64,000 nucleotides of DNA from an uncultured Sulfitobacter sp. (GTDB lineage: Bacteria > Pseudomonadota > Alphaproteobacteria > Rhodobacterales > Rhodobacteraceae). Below, piece after piece: positions 9,128 through 16,955 of the stretch. The stretch's first letter is position 1. The number at the start of each line of letters is the position of its first letter. Below the pieces are notes generated by a model. It did not search any database, was not told where the DNA came from, and worked only from the letters and a program-made list of their open reading frames with translations. The position numbers and the translations under genes were made by a program. The stretch is taken from positions 1-64,000 of the forward strand of contig CAJXSZ010000002.1 in the NCBI GenBank assembly GCA_913060815.1. The letters run 5' to 3'.

Positions 9128-10555
9128 ATGCTGGAGAAACGCGACTTTTACATCAACGGCGCATGGACAGCCCCTGCTGCCGCCAATGACTTTGCGGTCA
9201 TCGACCCCTCTACGGAAGAGCAATGCGCCGTGATCTCGTTGGGCGACAAGGCCGACACGGATGCGGCCGTAGGCGCCGCGCGCGCCGCCTTTGACAGCTG
9301 GTCCCAGACCTCGCGCGAAGAGCGTACGGCGCTAATCCAGAAACTGGCCGAAATCTATGACGCCCGTCAGGAAGAAATGGCCCAGGCCATGTCTATGGAA
9401 ATGGGCGCGCCCATCATGCTCAGCCGCCAGCAGCAGGTCGGTGCAGGCACATGGCACATCGGCGGCTTCCTGAACGCGTTCAAGGACTTCAGCTTCGAGC
9501 GTGACTTCACCGCCACTGAGAAGACCCTGCTCGAGCCCATCGGCGTTTGCGCACTGATCACCCCTTGGAACTGGCCCATGAACCAGATCATCCTCAAAGT
9601 GATCCCCGCATTGGCCACGGGCAACACAGTTGTCCTGAAACCCTCCGAAATCGCGCCCCTGTCGGGTCTGCTCTTCGCCGAATTTGTGCATGAAGCTGGC
9701 TTCCCCGCAGGCGTGTTCAACCTCGTCAATGGTGACGGTGCAGGCGTAGGCAGCCAGCTCAGCGCGCACCCCGAGGTCGACATGGTCAGCTTCACAGGCT
9801 CCACCCGCGCTGGTATCGCCATTTCCAAGGCCGCCGCAGACACGCTCAAGCGCGTAAGCTTGGAACTGGGCGGCAAAGGTGCCAACATTATCTTCGAGGA
9901 CGCCGACCCTAAGGCCGCCAAACAAGGCGCCATCCGCTGCTTCCGCAACTCGGGCCAGTCGTGCAATGCACCTACCCGCATGCTCGTGCACAAATCCCGC
10001 TACGACGAAGCAGTGGCCTCCGCCTCCGAGGTCGCGACCAACACGCATGTCGGCCCTGCCTCCGAGGAAGGCAAACAGATCGGCCCCGTCGTCTCCGAGG
10101 CGCAATACAACAAGATCCAAGGCCTGATCGAGAAAGGCATGGCAGAGGCACGCCTCACCGCTGGTGGCCTTGGCCGCCCCGATGGCCTCAACCGCGGCTA
10201 CTACGTTAAACCCACGGTCTTTGCCGACGTCACCAACGACATGACAATTGCCCAAGAAGAAGTCTTTGGCCCCGTCCTGTCGATCATCCCCTTCGAGACC
10301 GAAGAGGAAGCGATCGCCATCGCCAATGACACGCCCTACGGCCTGACAAACTATATCCAGACTTCTGACGATGAAAAACGCCGCCGCGTGGCACGTCGTT
10401 TGCGCTCTGGGATGGTTGAAACCAACGGTCAGGGCTTTGCCCAAGGCTCCCCCTTCGGCGGATACAAACAGTCCGGGAATGGGCGCGAAGGCGGCGTGTT
10501 TGGCCTCGAAGAATTCCTCGAGATCAAGGCTGTGTCCGGCTGGGCTGCCGAGTAA
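9128..10555 (+). CDS. NAD(P)-dependent aldehyde dehydrogenase
   Basis: A 475-residue ALDH-superfamily enzyme oxidising an aldehyde to the acid. Visible are the cofactor segment PWNWPMNQIILKVIPALATG, catalytic base Glu246 (LELGGKGAN), nucleophile Cys279 (NSGQSC) and EEVFGPVLSIIPF. ATG 9128 is set by AAGGAG seven bases upstream. The substrate is not determined by sequence. Shared divergent promoter region with the peroxiredoxin gene; possible common role in detoxifying oxidation products is inference only. Confidence 0.94.
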   Translation: MLEKRDFYINGAWTAPAAANDFAVIDPSTEEQCAVISLGDKADTDAAVGAARAAFDSWSQTSREERTALIQKLAEIYDARQEEMAQAMSMEMGAPIMLSRQQQVGAGTWHIGGFLNAFKDFSFERDFTATEKTLLEPIGVCALITPWNWPMNQIILKVIPALATGNTVVLKPSEIAPLSGLLFAEFVHEAGFPAGVFNLVNGDGAGVGSQLSAHPEVDMVSFTGSTRAGIAISKAAADTLKRVSLELGGKGANIIFEDADPKAAKQGAIRCFRNSGQSCNAPTRMLVHKSRYDEAVASASEVATNTHVGPASEEGKQIGPVVSEAQYNKIQGLIEKGMAEARLTAGGLGRPDGLNRGYYVKPTVFADVTNDMTIAQEEVFGPVLSIIPFETEEEAIAIANDTPYGLTNYIQTSDDEKRRRVARRLRSGMVETNGQGFAQGSPFGGYKQSGNGREGGVFGLEEFLEIKAVSGWAAE

Positions 10556-10575
10556 CACTACGAAAAATTGCAAGG

Positions 10576-10604
10576 AAGGGGCTGCCTGCGGGTGGCCCTT
10601 TTTC
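10576..10604 (+). terminator. Probable terminator after the aldehyde dehydrogenase gene
   Basis: AAGGGGC and GCCCTTT can pair (one G-T wobble) across a 12-base loop, followed by a run of T (10599-10603) and CTTGTT, 20 bases after the stop. Confidence 0.6.
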
Positions 10605-10635
10605 TTGTTCAATAGCGCCTGCAAAAACTTCAGAT

Positions 10636-10827
10636 TTGAGTTTAAAGGGAAAAATGAAGAAGAAGTGCTCCTGATTTAACCCTAAGTCTATAAACATAAG
10701 GTCTGCTAAGACCGCGCGGATAGCTGGAGAGCGATCCCGCGTGAAAAGTGACGAAGCTCCGTCCTATGGTCAACGTAGGGCGGAGTGTTCACCAAAGCTA
10801 CTTCGTCATTTTTCCCTTTAAACTCAA
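10636..10827. repeat. 192-bp element with 27-bp terminal inverted repeats and three internal hairpins
   Basis: The left arm (10636-10662) and right arm (10801-10827) are inverted copies with 26 of 27 positions matching; the longest exact run is 22 bp and contains TTTAAAGGGAAAAATGA. Between the arms lie three hairpins: 10700-10713 (GGTCT/AGACC, 4-base loop), 10714-10740 (GCG-c-GGAT/ATCCCGC) and 10757-10785 (CTCCGTCCTA/TAGGGCGGAG, one wobble). An extra partial arm copy lies at 10743-10756. It fills most of the 302-base gap between two convergent genes. No gene is visible in it. It could be a MITE-like repeat, a structured RNA or a two-way terminator. No target-site duplication was seen. Confidence 0.75.
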
Positions 10828-10857
10828 TCCTCACATACACCCGCGGGCGGACGTACG

Positions 10858-11505
10858 TTAAAAGGGTGCCTTGCTGCGCACGCGGGTCATCTGACCCCCG
10901 TCGGGATGTTTAAACCTTAGCTCTTCAGAGTGTAGCATCAGCCGCGGGAATTCGGCTGCGGGTCCCTCAGCGTAAATCGGATCACCGAGGATCACATGGC
11001 CGAGGCTTAGCATATGCACGCGCAGCTGGTGGCTGCGGCCTGTGTGCGGTGACAGGCGCATGCGGGCGGTGCAGCCTTCATCACGAACCATTCGCCAGTC
11101 GGTTTGAGCAGGTTTACCCGTCGCATGACAGACCATCTGGCGCGGACGGTTCGGCCAATCGACGATGAGTGGCAAATCGATTGTTCCCGATTTTTCCGTC
11201 GGCACCCCCCAAACACGGGCGATGTATGTCTTCTTGGTCGTGCGCTTCTCGAACTGTTGGCTCAAGTTTCGCTGCGCATGGCGTGTCAGCGCGAAAATCA
11301 TCACGCCCGAGGTATCACGGTCCAGCCTGTGCACCAGCAGCGCATCGGGGAAGGCAACCTGTACGCGGGTCAGCAGGCAATCGGCCAACTCTTCACCCTT
11401 GCCTGGCACCGACAGTAGCCCCGCGGGCTTGTTCAGCACAATCACCTCGTGGTCGAGATGCAGGACCTCAAGCGGGTCCATCGGGGGAGAATACGTTGCG
11501 TCCAT
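10858..11505 (-). CDS. RluA-family pseudouridine synthase
   Basis: The enzyme isomerises uridine to pseudouridine in rRNA and/or tRNA. The 215-residue protein has the catalytic motif HRLDRDTSG (Asp62), VLNKPAGLLSVPG near the N-terminus, KTYIARVWG and HTGRSHQLRVHM. It lacks an S4 domain and resembles the short RluA type, which acts on 23S rRNA and tRNA; the target is not proven. ATG 11505 gives the usual start (MDATYSPPMDPLEVLH); an upstream ATG at 11565 gives an unlikely extension. Confidence 0.9.
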   Translation of the reverse strand: MDATYSPPMDPLEVLHLDHEVIVLNKPAGLLSVPGKGEELADCLLTRVQVAFPDALLVHRLDRDTSGVMIFALTRHAQRNLSQQFEKRTTKKTYIARVWGVPTEKSGTIDLPLIVDWPNRPRQMVCHATGKPAQTDWRMVRDEGCTARMRLSPHTGRSHQLRVHMLSLGHVILGDPIYAEGPAAEFPRLMLHSEELRFKHPDGGQMTRVRSKAPF

Positions 11506-11579
11506 CCCCGCCTCGTCCCATGTGCAGGCTTTGTTTTCAACCCGTGACGTGGCACGCTGAAACAAATAGGGAGACCATC

Positions 11580-11990
11580 ATGCATCCGACTATCCAGAAA
11601 TTCCATGACCTCGTTCTTGCGCATAATCACGACGACGTACCTGCGTTGATGGCCGATGATGTCACGTTCCAGCCGCCGACCTATTGGGCCACATGGAACG
11701 GGCGCGAAGCGGTTGGCGCTGTTCTGGGCCACGTGAACGAGGTCTTCACCGACTTCGAATACCGCCGCGTCATGGGCGACGGCAAGGACTGGGCGCTGGA
11801 GTTCCAGTGCAAGGTTGATGGGCTTGATTGCGTGGGCGTCGACCTTTTCACCCTTAACGAAGAGGGGCTTATTCAGGAGATGGAGGTCGTCATGCGCCCG
11901 CATAAGACCATCGGTGCCCTACGCGCTGCGATGAATGAACGCGTCGCCAAGGACCCCGCATTCCTCAAGCATAAATCAGCCCTGAGCTAA
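11580..11990 (+). CDS. NTF2-like / SnoaL-like family protein
   Basis: A 136-residue protein with the cone-shaped NTF2-like fold signature: N-terminal helix (IQKFHDLVLAHNHDDVPALMADDVTFQPP), a GREAVGAVLGHVNEVFTDFEYRRV segment, and strands with LEFQCKVDGLDCVGVDLFTLNEEGLIQEMEVVMRP. Members are often small-ligand isomerases or cyclases, but catalysis cannot be assigned. ATG 11580 follows GGGAG. Its end overlaps the convergent rarD gene by 15 bases. Confidence 0.85.
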   Translation: MHPTIQKFHDLVLAHNHDDVPALMADDVTFQPPTYWATWNGREAVGAVLGHVNEVFTDFEYRRVMGDGKDWALEFQCKVDGLDCVGVDLFTLNEEGLIQEMEVVMRPHKTIGALRAAMNERVAKDPAFLKHKSALS

Positions 11991-12884
11991 GCGCTTGGCC
12001 CGCATCTGGCGGATCATCGAAACGGTATAGATCACCAGCGCCAGCCAGATCAGCGGCAGCGCAATCGCGCGCGCGCGACCAAACGGCTCGCCAAAGATGA
12101 ACACGGCGTTCAGCATGATCATCGTCGGTGCGATGTATTGCATGATGGCGATTGTGGAGAGGCGCAGCAGTTTTGCCCCATTCGCGTAGCACAACAGGGG
12201 CACCGCGGTGACGACACCGCACCCCAACAGCATCCAAGTGTCCGTACCGCTGGTCAGGAACTGCGCGCCCCCTGTGCTGCCCATATAGACCGCATAGGCC
12301 AGCGCTGGCGGCAGCAGTATCAACACCTCCATCAGGAAGCCCTGGTTCGGGCCGATGGGCAGGCTCTTCTTCGCAAGCGCATAAAATCCCCACGTCAGCA
12401 TCATGCCGAAAGCGAGCCATGGCGTCTCGTCTGCATCAACGATCAGCACCAACACTGCAACCGATACAATACCCACCGCAACCCATTGCGCCCGCGCCAG
12501 CCGTTCGCGCAGGATGATCGCGGCCAGAAACACGCTAAACAGCGGATTCATATAATACCCGATCGCCGCATCCAGCGCGCGCTCCGTCACAATCGCATAG
12601 ACGTAGATGCCCCAGTTCAGCGAGATCAGCACCGCCGTCACCACCCCCATCGCCAGCATCCGGGGCGTACGAAACGCCTCGCGCAGTGTCGCGGTACGGC
12701 CCAGCGCGATCAGCACCACCGCCGCAATCGGCACAGACCAGATAATGCGATGCGCGATGACTTCGGCCACAGGCACGTGGCTCAGCAGCTTCATATAGAG
12801 CGGCAAAAATCCCCACAGCACATAGGCGGAACCCGCAAAGAAGAGGCCTTGGGGCGTGTCTTGATCAGTGTTGGGGGTGCTCAT
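11976..12884 (-). CDS. rarD: RarD-type EamA-family transporter
   Basis: A 302-residue inner-membrane protein with about ten hydrophobic segments in two EamA repeats. RarD hallmarks include GSAYVLWGFLPLYMKLL, HRIIWSVP, NWGIYVYAIVTERALDAAIGY and YMNPLFSVFLAAIILRERL. The subfamily was first linked to chloramphenicol tolerance; its substrate is unknown. The start is preceded by AAGGAG, but that ribosome site sits inside a 9-bp hairpin (12892-12919). It lies downstream of the DMGDH-like gene on the same strand. Confidence 0.92.
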   Translation of the reverse strand: MSTPNTDQDTPQGLFFAGSAYVLWGFLPLYMKLLSHVPVAEVIAHRIIWSVPIAAVVLIALGRTATLREAFRTPRMLAMGVVTAVLISLNWGIYVYAIVTERALDAAIGYYMNPLFSVFLAAIILRERLARAQWVAVGIVSVAVLVLIVDADETPWLAFGMMLTWGFYALAKKSLPIGPNQGFLMEVLILLPPALAYAVYMGSTGGAQFLTSGTDTWMLLGCGVVTAVPLLCYANGAKLLRLSTIAIMQYIAPTMIMLNAVFIFGEPFGRARAIALPLIWLALVIYTVSMIRQMRAKRLAQG

Positions 12885-12891
12885 TTCAGTC

Positions 12892-12919
12892 TCCTTGCCC
12901 CACAGCGTTAGGGCAAGGA
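12892..12919 (-). promoter_or_regulatory. Hairpin sequestering the rarD ribosome-binding site
   Basis: TCCTTGCCC (12892-12900) and GGGCAAGGA (12911-12919) pair perfectly around a 10-base loop. On the minus strand the 3' arm contains the AAGGAG ribosome site of rarD, 6 bases from its ATG. There is no T-run, so it does not look like a terminator. Translational control is inferred. Confidence 0.5.
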
Positions 12920-12950
12920 AGGGGGCGAGGGAAAGCCTTGAATTGTACCG

Positions 12951-15395
12951 CTACACTTTGACCCGCTCGGAAGCGGGATCATACATCGGCTTCAGCGACG
13001 CCTCGGCCCGCACCCGCGTGCCCATCACGTCGATCTCGTAGGTCGATGCCAGTACATCCGCCACGCTCTCGCCCTTGCACGGGACATAGCCAAGGCCCAT
13101 CGCGCCGCCAAGGTGGTGACCGTAAGCGCCTGAGCTGAGGTAGCCGACAATCTCGCCATCGCGCACGATAGGCTCGTTGTGATAAAGGAGCGGCTCGGGG
13201 TCGGTGAGCTTGAATTGCACCATGCGCATGTCCAGCCCCGCCTCCTTCTTCTCCAGCACGGCCTCACGCCCGATAAAATCAGACTTGGCGGTCTTCACGG
13301 CAAAGCCAAGCCCCGCCTCCAGTACGTGATCCTCGGAGGTAATATCATGCCCGAAGTGGCGGAAACCCTTCTCGATACGACAGGTGTCCATCATGTGCAT
13401 GCCGCAGAGCTTGAGGTCGAAGTCCTCGCCCGCTTGCGCCAGTGTCTCGAACACATGCCCCGCCTGATCGGCGCTGACATAGACCTCCCAGCCCAGCTCA
13501 CCGATGTACGTCACACGGTGAACACGGGCCAGCCCCATACCGATCTCGATCTCTTGCGCCGTGCCAAACGGGTTCACGTCGTTGCTAAAGTCATTGGGTG
13601 AGATGGCCTGCAACAGCTCGCGCGAGCGAGGCCCCATTACGGCCAGCACGCCCTCACCCGCTGTAACATCGGTAATCACCACGTTGAACTTACCCACATG
13701 CCGCCGCATCCACGTCTCGTCCGCCAGTCGCGTCGCCGCTGGGGTGACAACCAGATAGGCCGTCTCGGACAGGCGCGTGACGGTCACATCCGCCTCGATC
13801 CCGGCGCGATGGTTGAGAAATTGCGTATAGACGATCTTGCCGACGGGGACCGAATAATCGCCGCCGCCGATGTAATTCAGGAAGGCTTCGGCATCGCGAC
13901 CCTCAACGCGGATCTTCCCGAAAGAAGACATATCGTAGAGGCCCACATTCTCGCGCACAGCGCGGTGCTCAGCGGCGACATTGTCAAAGAAATTCTGCCG
14001 CTGCCATGAATACTGGTACTCCGCATCCTGCCCTTTATTCGCAAACCAGTTGGCCCGCTCCCAACCTGCCAACTCGCCCATGACGGCACCGCGCTCAAGG
14101 AGCTGGCCGTGAAACGGCGTGCGCCGCACTCCGCGCGCCGTGGCTTTTTGGCGGTAGGGGAAGTGATCGGCGTAAAGCAGGCCCAGCGTCTCCTTGCTGC
14201 GCTCAAACAGATAGGTTTTGTTGCCTTGGAAGGGCTGCATGCGGCTGATGTCCACATCGCCCAAATCGAAGGGTTTTGCTCCCTCATCCATCCACTGCGC
14301 CAGCGCCATGCCAGCGCCGCCCGCTGATTGGATGCCGATGGAGTTGAACCCCGCCGCGACCCAGACATTGTCCATCTCGGGTGCTTGCCCAAGGTGGTAA
14401 GCATCGTCGGGCGTAAACGACTCAGGTCCGTTGAAAAACGTGTGTATCCCCGCCTCGGCCAGCATGGGCATCCGCTCAACAGCGGCCTCGAGGATCGGCT
14501 CGAAGTGGTCAAAATCCTCGGGCAATTGGTCAAATTCGAAGTCCGCAGGAATGCCGTCCATGGCCCAAGGCTTGGCGTTGGGCTCGAAAGCGCCAAGCAG
14601 CATCTTGCCTGCGTCCTCTTTGTAGTAGGCGCACTCGTCAGGCACGCGCAGCACGGGCATCTGGGTGAGGCCCGGTATCGCCTCAGAGACAATGTAAAAA
14701 TGCTCACACGCATGCAGCGGCACGTTGGTGTTGAGCATCTTGCCCACCGCATGACCCCACATACCTGCACAGTTCACGACCATATCCGCTTTGATATGTC
14801 CGTTCTCCTCGCCCTGTTGCCAGTCGACGCCTGTGATGCGGCGTCCTTCGCAGGTGACACCGGTGACGGCTGTCCGCTCCAGCACCTTAGCGCCGCGTTG
14901 CCGCGCACCTTTGGCCAGCGCCAGTGCGATGTTGGCGGGATCGCCCTGCCCGTCTTTGTCGAGGTACACACCGCCTGTGACACCTTCGATGTTCAAATGG
15001 GCATAGCGCTCTTTGACCTCCTGCGGAGAGATCTCCTCCACATCCACGCCAAAGGCCCGCGCCATCGCGGCTTGGCGGAAAATTTCCTCCCGCCGCTCGT
15101 CGGTCAGCGCAACGGTGATAGAGCCGCAGCGCTTGAACCCTGTCGCCACGCCCGTCTCGGCCTCCAGATTGCCGTAGAGTTCTTGGCTGTACTTCGCGAG
15201 CTTCGTCATATTCGCGGATGCCCGCAGCTGCGCGATCAGCCCCGCTGCATGCCATGTCGTCCCCGAGGTCAGCTGTTTACGCTCCAGCAGGACCACGTCC
15301 TGCCACCCCAGTTTAGTCAGGTGATACGCAACGGAGCAGCCAATAACGCCGCCCCCGATAATGACAACACGCGCATGCGCAGGAACATCAGCCAT
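12951..15395 (-). CDS. FAD-dependent oxidoreductase with GcvT domain (dimethylglycine/sarcosine dehydrogenase-like) 1
   Basis: An 814-residue two-domain enzyme of the dimethylglycine dehydrogenase family. The N-terminal half has a Rossmann FAD motif (VVIIGGGVIGCSVAYHL) and SGTTWHAAGL, which in relatives lies by the flavin-linking His. The C-terminal half is a GcvT-like folate domain (GWERANWF, VGLYDMSSFGKIRVEG, ELGWEVYV, RIEKGFRHFGHDIT). Relatives demethylate dimethylglycine or sarcosine and pass the one-carbon unit to tetrahydrofolate. It follows bhmt by 12 bases with GAGAGG before its ATG, which supports a role after glycine betaine. Which methylated glycine it uses is uncertain. Confidence 0.88.
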   Translation of the reverse strand: MADVPAHARVVIIGGGVIGCSVAYHLTKLGWQDVVLLERKQLTSGTTWHAAGLIAQLRASANMTKLAKYSQELYGNLEAETGVATGFKRCGSITVALTDERREEIFRQAAMARAFGVDVEEISPQEVKERYAHLNIEGVTGGVYLDKDGQGDPANIALALAKGARQRGAKVLERTAVTGVTCEGRRITGVDWQQGEENGHIKADMVVNCAGMWGHAVGKMLNTNVPLHACEHFYIVSEAIPGLTQMPVLRVPDECAYYKEDAGKMLLGAFEPNAKPWAMDGIPADFEFDQLPEDFDHFEPILEAAVERMPMLAEAGIHTFFNGPESFTPDDAYHLGQAPEMDNVWVAAGFNSIGIQSAGGAGMALAQWMDEGAKPFDLGDVDISRMQPFQGNKTYLFERSKETLGLLYADHFPYRQKATARGVRRTPFHGQLLERGAVMGELAGWERANWFANKGQDAEYQYSWQRQNFFDNVAAEHRAVRENVGLYDMSSFGKIRVEGRDAEAFLNYIGGGDYSVPVGKIVYTQFLNHRAGIEADVTVTRLSETAYLVVTPAATRLADETWMRRHVGKFNVVITDVTAGEGVLAVMGPRSRELLQAISPNDFSNDVNPFGTAQEIEIGMGLARVHRVTYIGELGWEVYVSADQAGHVFETLAQAGEDFDLKLCGMHMMDTCRIEKGFRHFGHDITSEDHVLEAGLGFAVKTAKSDFIGREAVLEKKEAGLDMRMVQFKLTDPEPLLYHNEPIVRDGEIVGYLSSGAYGHHLGGAMGLGYVPCKGESVADVLASTYEIDVMGTRVRAEASLKPMYDPASERVKV

Positions 15396-15407
15396 GGTAG
15401 ACCTCTC

Positions 15408-16310
15408 TTAGACGATGGTGTGGCCCGCATCCTTCAGGCGGCGGGCGATTTCAGCAATATGCGCGGGGCCGACTTCACAGCAGCCCCCTACGATGGTGGC
15501 GCCGGCACCAACCCAGTTCATCACGTGATCGGCATAGCGCTCCGGCGTAAGGTCCGTGCGCGCACTCAGCGCATCAACTGTGGGCGCCTCCTCCTTGAAC
15601 CCGTCGGTAATCATGGTGAAACCGTTGGCATAGGCACCGAACGGCAGCCCGCAATCCGTCAGGATCGGCAAACCTTGGGTGATCACCTCGGGAAGGGAGC
15701 AATTGAGCAGAACAGCGGCAGGTTTGTAATGGCCAAGCATCTGGGTCACGACATCAAGCGGCTCCCCCGAACGCAGCTTGGTTCCATCCTCGTCATCAAC
15801 GCTGAATGCCATCCAAAGGGGCTTGTTAGAGCCTGAATCGGCGTAGCCCTGAAAAATTCCCTCAGCTTCCTGAAGCGAGCAGACCGTCTCGGCCAGCAGG
15901 AAATCCACGCGCTCTCCGATCATCGCGATCTTGGCGGCAAACTGTTCTGCGGCCATGCCGACATCAGGCATCGCATCGGGGCGATAGGATGCCACCACAG
16001 GGCCCAACGCGCCTGCAATGCGCCCGCTGCCGTGGGCTGCAACAGCCGCAACCGCCTGATCCACGGCCTGTTCAATCAGCGCAGCCTGACGGTCCTCGAT
16101 ACCCTCCCGCTCAAGACGGTTGCGGTGGATTGGATAGGTGTTGGTTGTGGCCACCGTGGCCCCCGCCGCGAAGTACTCCGCATGCACATCAGCGAGCAGC
16201 TCGGGCTGCTCCATCATCACATTGGTGGACCACAACTGCGTGGCAGGACTGCTGCCCCGTTTCACCAGTTCCTGCCCGATAGAGCCGTCTAGAAGTGTTA
16301 TCTGCGTCAT
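15408..16310 (-). CDS. Betaine--homocysteine S-methyltransferase
   Basis: A 300-residue zinc-dependent homocysteine S-methyltransferase. Zinc ligands are visible as Cys204 (LLNCSLPE) and Cys277-Cys278 (GGCCEVGP), and the substrate segment LDGSIGQELVKRG opens the barrel. Members of this family move a methyl group from glycine betaine to homocysteine, giving methionine and dimethylglycine. Direct placement before a dimethylglycine dehydrogenase-like gene supports betaine as donor; a thetin or S-methylmethionine donor is not excluded. A GAGA-containing ribosome site precedes the ATG. Confidence 0.88.
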   Translation of the reverse strand: MTQITLLDGSIGQELVKRGSSPATQLWSTNVMMEQPELLADVHAEYFAAGATVATTNTYPIHRNRLEREGIEDRQAALIEQAVDQAVAAVAAHGSGRIAGALGPVVASYRPDAMPDVGMAAEQFAAKIAMIGERVDFLLAETVCSLQEAEGIFQGYADSGSNKPLWMAFSVDDEDGTKLRSGEPLDVVTQMLGHYKPAAVLLNCSLPEVITQGLPILTDCGLPFGAYANGFTMITDGFKEEAPTVDALSARTDLTPERYADHVMNWVGAGATIVGGCCEVGPAHIAEIARRLKDAGHTIV

Positions 16311-16364
16311 TTGATTCTCTTCTTACATATCGCGGTTATGTCTGTTGTCCGCACCAAATGGCCC

Positions 16365-16955
16365 TCATGCACCGTCTTGTACAGGCACAGTTGCCACATA
16401 CCTGTGCAGCGCGCCATTTGCCGTCTGCAAGGCCTTCCAATCGCCCGTCAGCCCTGTCTGCGCAAAGCTACTGTCAAACCATGCGGCAACATCCGCATCG
16501 CGGGTTCTGGCATCATTCGCGATCGTGATTTCATTTAAGGGAAGACGGGTCTCAATCGCGAACTCTGCAGCAAATTCCGCCGCTCCCGTCACCACCAGAT
16601 TGTAATGCGCTCCCTCTACATGCGTCATACGCAAATCCATGGCTGTCACCATCCCGTGTCGCCCGTCATAGAGTGACGCTGGCGGTTGCAGCGGATCGTT
16701 CGCACTGCCGTGGGGCCAAGTCACGTGCACCCCGTCCAGAAACGCGGCACGGTCCAGCTTCAGATCGCCTAGGGCGACGTCCATCCATTGGCTCGAGAAC
16801 ACCAGCGGCGCGTCTTCCGTTTCACCCTCAACCAGAATGTCGAGGCACAGCACGTCCTTCCAAAGCGGCACAGTCGCGTTTAGCGACATGCGACAGACAA
16901 GCTGCCGCGCCGCCAGTTCCACCTCGTCCGACTTGGCTGTGAACAGTGGTGTCAT
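16365..16955 (-). CDS. Unknown protein coupled to a DMGDH-like gene
   Basis: A 196-residue soluble protein that I do not recognise. It starts inside the stop of the 815-residue oxidoreductase (ATGA at 16952-16955), so the two are almost certainly translated together. It has two cysteines (CRMSL; DVLCLDIL), several Trp residues, and a segment AAEFAAEFAIETRLPLNEITIANDAR; no signal peptide or membrane span is apparent. The neighbourhood suggests a role in methylated-amine oxidation, for example as an accessory or small subunit, but this is inference. Confidence 0.8.
   Translation of the reverse strand: MTPLFTAKSDEVELAARQLVCRMSLNATVPLWKDVLCLDILVEGETEDAPLVFSSQWMDVALGDLKLDRAAFLDGVHVTWPHGSANDPLQPPASLYDGRHGMVTAMDLRMTHVEGAHYNLVVTGAAEFAAEFAIETRLPLNEITIANDARTRDADVAAWFDSSFAQTGLTGDWKALQTANGALHRYVATVPVQDGA

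Noticed and set aside
9332-10624. 430-codon minus-strand frame across the aldehyde dehydrogenase
   Set aside because: Antisense shadow of a gene with all catalytic residues intact.
14328-15836. 502-codon plus-strand frame across the DMGDH-like and bhmt genes
   Set aside because: It spans two genes on the other strand and their junction, and shows no domain.
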